Assembly: GCA_023525975.1 (NCBI GenBank)
Contig: CM042018.1
Span: 104,152,001-104,216,000 of the forward strand
Length of the DNA: 64,000 bases
Reading direction: 5' to 3'
Source of the DNA: Smallanthus sonchifolius
Lineage: Eukaryota; Streptophyta; Magnoliopsida; Asterales; Asteraceae
Below are positions 33,757-45,293 of this stretch, one piece after another. Position numbers and translations under genes: made by a program. The notes beneath the pieces are model-generated. The model was not told the origin of the DNA, made no database searches, and saw only the letters and a program-made list of their open reading frames with translations. Numbering within the stretch: position 1 is the stretch's first letter; each line of letters opens with the position of its first letter.

Positions 33757-34336
33757 TTATCATGTTAACTAAGATGACCTACTCACCACCGAGATAACCT
33801 AAACATGACAAATATTCATCTCTTAGACCATGATACATAAAAACTCAACTTTTCTAATTACTGTACTAACATTTACCAAGTTTAGAGTAGTGTTATCTCA
33901 CAAATAAGATACACACATTTCCTATACGATGTATCGACAGCCGCTAATTAATTGTTTAATATTAGACTAAGTGTAATGGGCTAACGCCCATGTACACGTA
34001 AGCCATTAGGGGCGCCATACCTCATTACAGGGGTATGAAGGTGGCACGCCAGGGGTAGAGACGCCAGGGCTATAACGGGCGTGAAGGGCTGGGATGTGGG
34101 GTCTATTCAAGTGCTGACCAATCAAACCATTTACTCTTATTTTTATATAAAAATAATCGTGTTTTTAGTTAAATTATTACACACTTTTGAAACTTTAGTT
34201 AGTTAAAGCCTCACTGCCTACGTGGCAGTGACATGACATGAACTTTTTTCATTTTAAGTTAAACCAATACAATTAGCTTTAAGTGTTTAACATTGTTTGT
34301 TGTCCTCACATGGTTGCTAATCCTATATCAAATCAC

Positions 34337-34339
<3 letters not shown>

Positions 34340-34372
<33 letters not shown>

Positions 34373-34391
34373 TATTATTATTATTATTATT
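34340..34391. repeat. (ATA)n/(ATT)n compound microsatellite
   Basis: About ten AAT units followed by about eight ATT units, so the two halves can fold on each other. Confidence 0.95.
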
Positions 34392-34554
34392 ATATTTTCA
34401 TTAAAAAACCACTGTATAAAACATGTGTCGATATGTATTTAGGAATGTTACGGCGTTATCTTTTGGTTACATGACACATTTTTTTTTGTTGTAAATAACC
34501 TTATTTTTATAACATACAGATTTCACGCGCTTAACATTAAAAAAAATAAACCGG

Positions 34555-34597
34555 TTGTAGGTCACCCGCAGCATCGCGTGGGGAGCGCATTACTAGT
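34555..34597 (+). mobile_element. Helitron-like 3' terminus
   Basis: GTCACCCGCAGCATCGCGTGGGGAGCGC followed by ATTACTAGTTT has a GC-rich hairpin-capable stretch followed by CTAG and T, the Helitron CTRR-T pattern. The 5' end (A|TC) was not found, so the extent is unknown. Confidence 0.35.
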
Positions 34598-35939
34598 TTG
34601 GGACAAATAGGAAATTACATTGTTATCCTGTGAATTAACCTAATTTCAAATAATAGACTATCACACATGATAATTATTCAATACAAAATTTAATAATAAT
34701 TATTAAAAACTTCTTACATTTATTTTTATCATTATAGCGAAGATATTAAAATCCAAGAATTTATTTTTCCAAAAAAAAAATTAATAAAATTCCATGCAAT
34801 GCATATTATAGAGAGTGAAAGATGAGAAATATAAAAAGAAAGATGATGTTTAAAGGGAGCCAAAGTTTAATCAAATTACTATTTTGCTATCAGGTTATGC
34901 ATTAAGGAGTTATACCCGATGTAACATTATTGATGCAACCCGAGTCTCGACCTCCCTTCAAGTAAGTATGTACTAGCTAGGGGCAAACGTGCAAAACATT
35001 ATCATGTAACTGTTTTAATTCGTTTATTTAAATAAGTTGGCATTTGAGTTGTTTTTTTATCAAATATGCTGTATAGATAATTACGAGGTTCATGCCCACG
35101 CGTGTTGTGCTGCGTTAAACTGCGGAAAAAATTAATGTCCTCGAAAGCTTATAAAATAAAACAAAAACCTTTACGTAAATCCACCCCGCGCGAGAAGAGC
35201 GTATAAGAAAGTCGAAAAATAAATATAAGAATTTAATTAAAAAAGAATGTTACAATAAAGAAAATAAAAGTTAAAAAACATTGATGTTTGTACGTTTGTG
35301 CTTCGATAACGTGTACATTATCACGCACAACTCGGTTTTGAACGAAATTTACATCGAAACGTAGATAAAAATAAGCACGTCGCAACGGTACATTCAGAAT
35401 TTTTAAAACATCGTATTTTAAAATTATAAGAGAAAACCAAAACAATGTGAATGAAACATGTGGTGTAATCTAATTGGGTAGAAAAAAAAAACAAAGTAGA
35501 AAATTAAAGGGTGTAAAGGGTAAGTGTGACGGGAGCCTAAATGTAAGTTAATGAGGGTTAAAATTATAACTTAAGAAAACAATGCATTAATTGGCTTGTA
35601 CTATGTGTTTTAAAAGTTGTCTTAGGTGAATAGTAAAACTCACTTATAGGGTCACACACATTGCAAAATAAGAGTATATATAATTTTAGAACTCAACTAA
35701 AATTAAAACAAAAATGGGCCAGTGGAACTTAATCTTGAAGCCCTGTAATCATTGATTTGAAACTGAAGAAGCAATTTCTAGGATTCTTATTAATTCAATC
35801 GACCAGCAATCTTCATTTCAAAACATTTTCAAGTGTTTATAATATACTTTTCGGATTTCATAAACACAAAATAGTTGACTTTGACTTCAAGTGAAAGATT
35901 AAGTTCTTGTTAGCTTAAACAATTAGAAGGTTCCATGAA

Positions 35940-37190
35940 ACGTAATAAACAAGTTCGTGGAGGCAGGGTCGGCTCAAATTTTTCGGGGCCCTTTTCGTAA
36001 GAAAAAGATATGAAGTTCATTAGTTCGCTTACAATAATGAAAACATCCAATTCGTCGATCCGCGTTAGCATTTGTTTGAAACATTGAAATGAAGTTCTAC
36101 GACCTTTCAACAATGAGCTTAGAAAGTTACTTGGGAGGTTAATTGTCGGGTTTAGAAGGGCTCTTAATTTGTTTACGTCCTCTGAGTTGACTTAGTAAGT
36201 ACTCAAACATTGATTAACCCAATAACTACATCACACTATCAACTTTTACAAACTTGGTGTTTACACTCACTATCTCCTAAGGTTGACCTAGTCAAAACTA
36301 CCTAAATCGGCCAACTTTCAATCAACTTTTACATGCTTTGGCACTTAACCAAGTTTTATGCCCCGAGAAAACCCAATTATCCTAGAATCTAGATGTTGTT
36401 GTTAAAAAAAACTAATTATTTCTTAGAGCATTCACAATTGGTTTCCTATCCTCATCTCTAAAATTTAGGGAAAATACAAGGAATTCTTGTTTTTTACTCC
36501 ACATTAGGATCCTCATCCCCATACCTAATCCCTAAAATTTGAAGAAAAACTTTAAGAGTTCCCCAAATATAAGTGCTTACTATTCGTTCCCTATATTTAT
36601 TTTTTATATTTTTTAATGGTTATGAGTGGAAGAAAGAGAACAAGTAATAGAAAAAAGTATTATTTAATTGAATAGTGATAGATATGGAGATTGAGATGTT
36701 TTAAAAAAAATCTTTAAATTTTAGAGATAAATGTATTTTTTAGTTAAATTAGGAGGATTTATAACAACAAATCTATACATAAGGTTTAGCCAACAATTAA
36801 CAAACCCCTGATTTCAATTTGCGATTTAGGAGTGTTAAAAAAATCTAATTTTTAAATTATATATAATAAAAATTATATATACAATCCGAATCAAAAATCA
36901 CAAATTCGTATAATCTTTAAAATTCAAAATCTAAATTCAAATCGGTTGCTAATTCGATTAAAAAAAAAGTTTTCAAGTCCTATTCAAATATTAAACAATT
37001 GCCTTTCAAAATTAAAAATAGCTAATTCTGTTATGATACGAAAACTTACAAATTTATAGAGTTCTGTTCTATCATCCCAAGGTGATTTGTACACTACCGT
37101 TTCTAGTCTGTAGATTACCAAACTACACAATACAAAAGTAACAGAACGATAAAGGGTGTGAATAAATATTGGTATATACAATCAAAATGA
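35940..37190. other. Intergenic; fragment resembling a hAT MITE end and a GAGCATTCACAA-type repeat
   Basis: GGCAGGGTCGGCTC...CGGGGCCC (35961-35993) resembles the terminus of the 15804-16163 hAT element, but no right end was found. At about 36425-36780 is a sequence beginning GAGCATTCACAATTGG with TAGGGA and CCCTAAAATTT words in opposite orientation, like common plant MITEs. No gene. Confidence 0.35.
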
Positions 37191-38182
37191 TTTGTGTACA
37201 AATCACCTCTCAAACACAAACAATAAAATTAAAAACTATGAACCACCAACAAACAATCATTACACAACCTAATCATGGTCATTAATATAATAATTTAAAG
37301 GATAAGTACACATTCTTTATAATTTAAAGTTTAATGCATGTACTTGTTTCAATGATTGGTAAGAAAATTGTGAAGTAAAAAAAAAAAGAAAAGCAAACAA
37401 GATCTTTCCTTTAAGCCAAAGAATCACAAGATCCTTTCTCTTCTACAACCAAAGAATCACATTCTTGCTTCCCTTCAAACCAAAGGATCACATTCTAACT
37501 ATAAACCAACATTAAAATAAATATAAATAAAATAAAAAAAACCGATTTCAAGTTGGTTACAACAGTTGTAACATCATGTTACCGACAAATTCGATTCGCA
37601 AGCATTAGAATACACATCAATCAAATGCAATGTTATGCTCATAAATTAGATTTTTATACCTATTTCATCCAATCATCTTGGTTTCTTTTCGTCATATCGA
37701 TTACAACCAAGAAAGCATGAATACAACTTTTAACAATATGCTTTAATTTGGAAAGCAACGAGATATTTTAAAAAAAAAGAGCAGTTGGAACAAAGTGGTT
37801 AAAAAACAAATTTAGATTTTATTTTGCTACCAAAGAATGAAAGAACCCCCTTCATCTCACCAAAACTAATCAACAGCTAACAACAAGATGTACATCAAAA
37901 GAAACTGCTAAAATGATGACTACTTACCTTAAAATTTTGCTGAAAGTGAGAGAAATGAAGGATCTTCAACCGAAGCCCATAAAAAAGCCCGGTCCGAGAA
38001 CCATTAGAATCCACCAACGTGCCAATCACGCCCCAATTCGAGGCCTGCACAAAAAGTATATTTTTCTTCATCTAAAAATTGGTCAATTTCTGCTGCTTCC
38101 ATGTGTTAGAACTTAGAACTTAGAATTTAGAAATCCTGTTTGGATCCAAGTTAGAAAAGGTCAAGCTCTAAGAAATCAGTGT
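37191..38182. other. 3' flank of the JmjC gene
   Basis: The region downstream of the JmjC stop codon. A minus-strand AATAAA (complement of TTTATT, 37818-37823) lies 360 nt past the stop and is a candidate poly(A) signal. The plus-strand ORF at 37913-38116 has no recognisable features and is judged a chance frame. Confidence 0.4.
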
Positions 38183-41100
38183 TCAAAACGACGTAGTATT
38201 GTCCAACCCTGTAACCGACGGGCCATTAACTTTGAGGCGTTTTGGCCCATTTTCTGGAGGTAAAGGTTCGCTTGTGTTTTTACTCACAACTTCTTCATTT
38301 CCCATTTTTTTGTACTTAATTGAGATGTGAGTGATGGTTCCTTTATTTGATACACTTTCTTTGGCTTCTTTAGAGTGAATGGAACACTCCGATGCTGAAT
38401 CATGCCGAGATCTTCCTTCAGGTTGTACTTTCTTTAATCGTTTTAGCCCCTGTGGATACAAAGGTCGATCAACAGTCGAAAAGCTGAAATAAATGTAATA
38501 TAAAAACTAGAGTTTGACCTGCTTGCTTATGATAGGTTATATATTACCACTAACGGGTCAAATGGGTAAAAAAAATTAACAAAAAGTAGCTTAAGAAGAA
38601 ACAGGTCAAAAGGGTTGAAATTTTTGGACAAAGTGTTTCGGGTCAACCTAACCCATACAAAATATAAGCTTTTTTAACTATTAGCACCTATCCTTTGAAA
38701 CTACTAAGAAAAAACTTTGAGAATAATAAAGTAGCAATAAACAACAGAAAAGATTGAAAATGATATGAACAAATATAGGATCATTACCTGATTTTCAAAA
38801 CCTGGAGGGACAGAATCATATATAATTCTGTGCTCTGACTTTGAAGATGAACGATGTTTGACCCTAAATGTTTCCGATTCAGAAGCATCACTTTCTTGAT
38901 ATGTATCTTTAACATCCACAGGGAAATTACTATCACCATGTACCTGCTATAACAAAACTCGTTCTAATTAGAACACAATTGTCACGTACGTGTGTTTTTC
39001 CCAAATCATTAGAGTTTAATCTTACATGGTTAGTTACAGATAAAGTTTCTGATGATGAACACAATGTAGAAGTATTCAAGATATCAGGACCACGCTGCTT
39101 CAGGGTACAGGCTGGCTCATACTTGTTCACATCAGGTGCAAAACCAATTTTGCAATATGGGTTATATGCTTCGTTTTCAGTTAGTGGATACAATTTAGAT
39201 AATAGAATCATGTCATTAGCAATTCCAGCTTGGTGTTGAATCTCATTTACAACATCTTTTTCCTGCTCAAACATCCTGGCTACAGCCTCCATGTCTAAGA
39301 TATCTTCCCTTACAGAGATTGTAAAGTTGTCTCCACAAGGTAGGTTAAGTAGCTTAAACTCTGAAATGGAAAATTGAGCAATATCATAATGGGAAAAAAA
39401 GGATTCACATAAATGTAATGATGGATTTCCTTTTTGAGTGATTTACATATTAATGGGTTGATTTGGGCCAGAACGGGTTGAAAGTCTCGCAAAGTTTATT
39501 TTTAAAGCATACAACTTATTAAATCATTTTGTTAAACTTTTAGATTATTATGGTACTATTTTAGATCATACCTAAGGCGTTATTTATTAAAAAATATGGA
39601 CAAAAAGATGTTTGTAGGCCATCACAACCTGATCAGCACTAAAGTTGACCCGTTTTGACTGAAAATCGTTTTAAGACGTTACCAAACCCATGCATCTTGC
39701 CACCTCTAGAAAACAGAAAGGCAAAAGTGATGGGTCAACATACCATGGCGAAGGCATACAGGATGTAGATAGCAGTTGCAGTTAACATATGCTACATAAC
39801 AGTCGCGTTTGCAAACACTGCAAAGAATGGTTCCATGAGAATGTGTGGAAGAACCCATGTATTCTCTTGATTTTATTAAACACCAACGAATCCTATGTTG
39901 GAAACGCATTAAGTTCACAAATGCTGCTTTAATGTTTCTATGAGATACCATATCTTCACAAGATTGATCTTCATACTCCATATTTGAACGAAGAATCATT
40001 GATTCTTTACACAAAAGTTCCTCATGAGGAAGCAGAGGTGTCCGGTTTAGGAGTGCATAACGATGACTAGCTATTGATCCCAATAAGAACCAATCACCAA
40101 TTGCAAAATTTACAGCCTCGCTGCAATTGAAACCTAAGGTATACATATATTACAAATATAAGAACCAGAAAATAAAAAAAAGTGGAAAATGGAATTATGG
40201 AATTATTATACCATGACTAAATCCTGCATGATATGCTCTTGGGAAGGTCACCACGAATTCCCCAGGCTTTTGAACAGCTTTATAAACTGGAACATCGTGT
40301 TGTGATAGAATATTTGGAGGAAATAAGGTTGTCTTTTCCAAAAGAACATCAAAAGCACCATCTTCCCCATCAGTCGATAAAATGTCAGGAGTGTACACTT
40401 TTTGTCGAACCACCTTCTCAAAATCCAGAACTGCGTGACCAGGAACACCATACCATGTTTTTGCGGCTCCACAATGATGATAGTTCATGCTGCAAAATGT
40501 AAGATAGCATGACGCATATGTAGGAGAATTATACAATATGAGGATATTTATATAATAAATAAAAATACCTGTACAAGTAATGGTCTTCTACATGCCAAGC
40601 AAACATGCTAAACAGCATCCCAATGTAAAGCATAGGCTCAGTAACCCCCTGTAAACATACAAATTATAGCTAAAAATGGATATGAAATATTCAGAGTTAA
40701 AGAAGAGAGGGCTATCTGAAATTCTGAATACCGGAATAGTTGTTTCAAGCAAACGTAGAGTAGAACGGGACAGTCTTGAAACTTTCTGAATTCAAAAGAA
40801 GAACAAAACCAAGATGTTGAATAATAAAGATGTATAACGTAAGAAACATGCAACAACAATCATAGTAAAATACAACCAAGTAAGAAACATGAAACAACAA
40901 TCCCAATTAAGACAATGTAACGGAGGTGCATGTATTAATACCATGACTTATTAGATAATTGACTCGCACAAAGCAGGAAAAGAGAGCAAGAAAGAATAAA
41001 AAAGTTGAACACCTGAAACAAGATCAAAACCTTTAAATTCCATTTGCTACTTGCAAGTTGATCATTGGGGGAAGATGAAAAGGCACTGCCATCAACATCA

Positions 41101-43006
41101 CATGCATATTCAACGCTTTCTGTCTTTCCACAAGCTATTTCATGCCAAAATTCTTTTTCCACATACGTAGCAGGAAGACATCCAACACTATAATATCTAC
41201 GAGCAAAAACCTTGTTCGCCATTTTCTCATAATCACGGAATGTATAATTTCTGATGAACATAAACCATTACTCAATAAAATCACATGCTTAGAAAGATTA
41301 CATATATCATATGGGGAACTAACCTTCCACTCATGTAGAATGTGACTTTATCATCAGTATCCCACTCAGCAAGACGAAGAGGTTGCACTCTTGTAGTAAA
41401 CTTAAAACCAACTTTCTCTCTCATCAAAACTACTCCAGCAGGAACTGAAGCACTTAAAGGGGAAACAATCTTGCATATACCTGAAAATACAAACATCCAA
41501 GAGGAAAATATGAAATGAGAGAACCATATTGCAGAGACAATGCATTAATCTTTATCAAAATTTCAAAGAAGTATTACCAAATCTTGAAGCTTCTGGAGCT
41601 ATCTTTTGCAGATAAACCAAAGGATCCTCAAACTCTTCTTTACTTGGGAAGTATACAGGGCACTCTGGAACTTTATCTGTCCAATCAAGATCATTTAAGT
41701 CAAACTTTTCAACCTTCGTTTTTGACATAGTATCTCTCCCACGTAAATCCAGAGTGCTGAAAACTCTATCACCAGAAGATGCAGAACCTCTTAATGCATC
41801 TCCTCCACTCCGAGTCCTTATGTTAGACGCAAATGTAGCATCATTCACAGTGCCAGACTCCATCCGCTGAAGCCTCTTATGCTTCAGATATTTTAATGTG
41901 TCCTCTCTGGAGGAGCAAACCCTTCCTTCCACCTGTTAAAACCACAACATAAGTCAGTCGTCAGATATTTTCAGACCCCAGATATCAACAAGTCCAGGAG
42001 TTCTTAATAATGACTACTAATCAAAGAGGAGCACAAACCCAAAGCTAACAAAATATTCAATTATTATACATATCCTTTGTATCGCCTTTTATGTCCTATC
42101 GACACTGATTACAAGCAAATATATCATGTCCTTGTGCTAAGATTGTTTAGAAACTTCAACATATGAACAAACTAACACACATATAGACCAGTTGCAGGTT
42201 TAGTTGGCAAAATCAACCAAGTTTTTGTCCAAAACGAAATTATAAAAATTTAAAAGCACTTGATACAAACCCCAATATAGAGATATTGCCCTCAATGAAC
42301 CAATTTCCCTCATAGTAGATCCCTACATAAAGCACTTATGACTCTGCGTTTAAACTGTTGAATTGATCATCCTTCATATGCCACTATATATATTTTTCTA
42401 ACAGCAACTTTTTGCTCCGTAAATACCTCCTAAACCTGCACTTGATGGATTTGGACACACACCACTTTTGTGAGGGGCAATCACCAATGCCACTAGGTCA
42501 CAAGGTCATGGGCCACTATATAACTAATCCTTTTAGTATAATTCACTTATATGAGTTCACTTACATGAGTTCAATTTCATGATGAACTATTAGCTCAAAA
42601 ACACCCTGCATAAGAAATAGAATCCAAACAAAGTCAAACCTGCTTTGAACAGTTAACCAACGGATTCCTAACAAATATAGTGGACAAAAAGCAAGTGAAC
42701 AATATTATCATCAGATATTATAACGTCAATAAAATCCTGGAATAATGTATTTGGCGTTATGACCGAAGGTATGTTAAAATTCCGATTAAACAAAAGAAGA
42801 ATAACTGTTTCGAAAACTTTCATTCTAGTTCTTACATAATTTTGACACCAAACAACAGTTAGAAGGTGAACATAACACAGATTTTCAGAAATTTTCCTCC
42901 GTAGACAAAAAAATTGAATTAATAACAAAATGCTAGAGACCGCAGGGACGCAACATAGAACAAAATTGAAATTAAAATAATAATAATAATGACGTAATCG
43001 TACCAT
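38183..43006 (-). CDS. JMJ13: JmjC histone lysine demethylase, JMJ706/JMJ13-like, 11 coding exons
   Basis: Coding exons in order of transcription: 43006-43004, 41932-41578, 41480-41324, 41250-41031, 40785-40732, 40648-40569, 40489-40212, 40133-39744, 39360-39026, 38943-38788 and 38449-38183. All junctions are GT-AG with matching phases, totalling 2295 nt (764 codons plus stop). JmjN begins near residue 91 (CPVYFPSKEEFEDPLVYL). The JmjC fold spans about residues 245-400, with Fe(II) ligands HVE (His282, Glu284) and His382 (GFSHGFN), and the 2-oxoglutarate lysine in KTWYG. A C5HC2 zinc finger follows (CSVCKRDC...CNC...CLRHE, residues 487-513). The C terminus has ESETFRVKHR and LKRLKKVQPE, shared with rice JMJ706. 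That group (Arabidopsis JMJ13) removes repressive H3K9 or H3K27 methylation in the nucleus. All catalytic residues are present, so it looks functional. The start codon is exactly the last three bases of exon 1. Confidence 0.95.
41933..43003 (-). other. First intron of the JmjC gene
   Basis: A 1071-nt intron starts GTACGATTACG immediately after the start codon and ends TTTTAACAG before GTGGAAGG. Long first introns beside the ATG often carry regulatory sequence in plants, though none is recognised here. The ORF on its minus strand has no domain. Confidence 0.75.
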
Positions 43007-43445
43007 CTCATTCCGAACTTTCTGGCCGGAAGCCTCCGTCTTCTCTCGCTTCACCAAAACCACACAAACGAAATAGAAGAATAAAAACCGATACACCGCA
43101 ACGAAAGTCAACCGAAAATCACGATTTAATCATGTATCTCCGCCACATTACCTCGAAACGGCCTCTAACACAGAGATCGGACAATTTCCACCGGTGAAAA
43201 CTCTAGAAGCTCAGAAACCAACGCAATGATAACACCGTAGCTCCAGTCCGTGTGTATAATTGCGCACGTCACAAATTATTCTCCGGAAAGGATTACCGGA
43301 GTTAATACCAGAAAACAAGCGGTTTACCGGCGACACCGGAGCAGTTTTCCGGCGGTTCAGAGAGACAAAGAGGAACAGCGGATGAGTATGGGTTCAGGAA
43401 ACCGAAAAAGAAGAGAGAGAGGATAATTTATATCTTTTTATTGTA
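43007..43445 (-). promoter_or_regulatory. 5' UTR and core promoter of the JmjC gene
   Basis: GC- and CT-rich sequence upstream of the ATG includes repeated TCCGG words. A minus-strand TATA-like GATATAAATTA (complement at about 43422-43434) is followed by a pyrimidine-rich CTCTCTCTCTTC initiator-like tract. Transcription probably starts near 43400. No cDNA evidence. Confidence 0.45.
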
Positions 43446-44035
43446 TTTTATATTTTTGTCATAATTGTAACTTGTAACCACTTTATTTATTTTAAGTGGT
43501 TTTTTATTCATTAAAAACAAAAATAAAATAGGAGTGACATAATGAAGGAAAGTGGTGGTTGGTTAGGCATGTTCAACCAAACGCACCCTTTATTGCCGCC
43601 TCGAAACGCGCCCGTTTTGATGCTTATAGTTTTTTTTTACCGAATTGCCCTCCAACAAAGAAGTAATTATGAATTATGAAAAAAATATATATGAAAATGC
43701 AACATAGACAAAAATTTGATCCAACTATATAATATTTTTTATTTAACTCGTGTAATATACGGGTTTATAACCTAGTAATATAATATATGATTACATATGT
43801 CATGTACCAACCGGAGAAAGAGAAGATAGGAAGAAACAAGAGATGAGTTCGGGGGATTAAAGAGAGAATTAATTCAACGTCGTATTCATTCATATCCTCA
43901 AAGGATAGTCTTGGTCATATACTTATAGCCTTATGAAAAAGATAAACATAATAGACCCATTACTCCACTAACAATGTAAATTAGAGTACTACTAAATGCA
44001 ACACTATCTATTTCCACTACTTCCATCATGGCATG
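43446..44035. other. Upstream region of the JmjC gene; Helitron-like 3' end
   Basis: No gene seen. At about 43745-43776, AACTCGTGTAATATACGGGTTTATAACCTAGT contains a CGTGTAATATACG hairpin followed by CTAG-T, like a Helitron 3' terminus. No 5' end was identified. Confidence 0.35.
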
Positions 44036-45071
44036 TGTTGGGAATCATACACCAGTTTTAACTTTTAAAACGATAGTTTACAAAATCATATTTGTGAAGG
44101 CGGAAACAATAACAAAGGTACACGATAATAAAGTTCAAAACTTTGTCCGGCGGTGATCCGATTACACGACGTTTAGACAATAATAAATAAACACATTCAT
44201 AGGGTGTTCAGAGTTTTATACCCTTGACGATAAAACCGTATTGTAACACTCGGATACAAAGAACATCACGCTAGATGACACCAAACGAATTCGTCTCACG
44301 AACTCATTACACGAAAACACGTAGCCTGCAAAACCTGGTTTGCGCCTTCTCGGTTCGGCTCGCGGTGAACCCGGTCCACGGAAAGCGGCTCGAAGCCAAG
44401 GTGGACTTCGCGTGGAGGCCAGCTACGGTGGTGGTGGCTGCCGAATGTTGTGGCGGTGGCGGCCGATGGCTCGTCGGACGAAAAAACGTGGTGGTGGCTG
44501 CCAACTGCTATGGCGGTGGCGGCTGGTGGCTCGTCGGTCGGAAAAACGGGAGGAAGAGGGTGGTCGGCTTCGGTTATGCGCACGAGGAGAAGGGGAGGCC
44601 ACAAAACTTGTTTAGGGTTTTGACTTAAGTATGTATTTATAATCCTATTATTTACAAGTCAACCCCTAGGGCAATTAACATTTAATTACCAACCAATTAA
44701 CTCTTAATCAGTTCTAATCCTCGTAGTTTATAATTACACTTATCATAAACAAATCTTGCGTAAATCGTACATGTTTTATATTCAACTATTAGATATAAAA
44801 CCCGTCAATATATATTCCACACACACACATATATATATATATAACCACATTCCGTCTTTTGGTTATTTAACTATTCTAAATAATTAAATACGACATAACC
44901 AATAAATATTTTTCTAAATATTTAATCCATCGAATTCTGAATTCGCGTTTCATGAAATAACGTTTAACATTTAAACGCTATTATTTGTTATTTGCCCAAA
45001 GTGTAACTCTTCGGATCGTACCTCGATAGCAGCGTTGACATTAACGATGATCGGACATCTAATATCCAACA
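44036..45071 (-). repeat. Copia (Tork-like) 3' LTR in antisense
   Basis: On the plus strand it runs TGTTGGGAATC...ATATCCAACA (TG...CA). Directly beyond it, ATCTCCCACTTGGAC (45072-45086) is the complement of a polypurine tract (CAAGTGGGAGAT), so the element points leftward and this is its 3' LTR. Only about 220 bp of internal sequence remain (45072-45293) before the next element. ORFs around 44275-44628 are GC-rich shadows in the LTR. Confidence 0.7.
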
Positions 45072-45293
45072 ATCTCCCACTTGGACGATTAATCGATTAA
45101 TCGGTTCAACATAGACAGTGGTGGACGCCTAGATGCATCTCACTGCCCCTAGCAAGGTATGACGTATTATAATCGTCAACCATTTCTTTATGTTCAAGTA
45201 ACTCTTACTTAACCAAGTATAATAGTCATGGTAAACATATCTATGTATCCTTTCTGTTTAGGTCATTCGTTGAACATGAGACGTGGATATAAG

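Larger units (their letters stand above)
33766..35930. other. AT-rich intergenic DNA with MITE-like debris, no gene seen
   Basis: A GC-richer patch at 33965-34110 (GGGCTAACGCCC, AGGGGCGCCATACC, GGCACGCCAGG) looks like the end of an unclassified MITE. A CACTGCC-TACGT-GGCAGTG dyad is at about 34210-34230. A microsatellite (34340-34391) and a Helitron-like 3' end (34560-34596) are listed separately. Other ORFs here are short and unconvincing. Confidence 0.55.

Noticed and set aside
34340..34391. Asn/Tyr-repeat ORF over the AAT/ATT run
   Set aside because: Translation of a microsatellite only.
35233..37181. Minus-strand ORFs of 65-70 codons
   Set aside because: Chance frames in AT-rich intergenic DNA with no motif or splice support.
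38979..39239. Plus-strand ORF across the JmjC gene
   Set aside because: Antisense shadow of coding exon 9; the same holds for 40233-40502, 41142-41345 and 41515-41730.
42668..43111. 147-codon minus-strand ORF at the JmjC 5' end
   Set aside because: Spans 5' UTR and first intron; its nominal start is TTG and it matches nothing. Only its ATG at 43006-43004 is used.
44275..44628. Four overlapping ORFs of about 65-117 codons
   Set aside because: A GC-rich segment within a copia LTR gives open frames on both strands. Gly/Val or Pro/Ala-rich with no domain.
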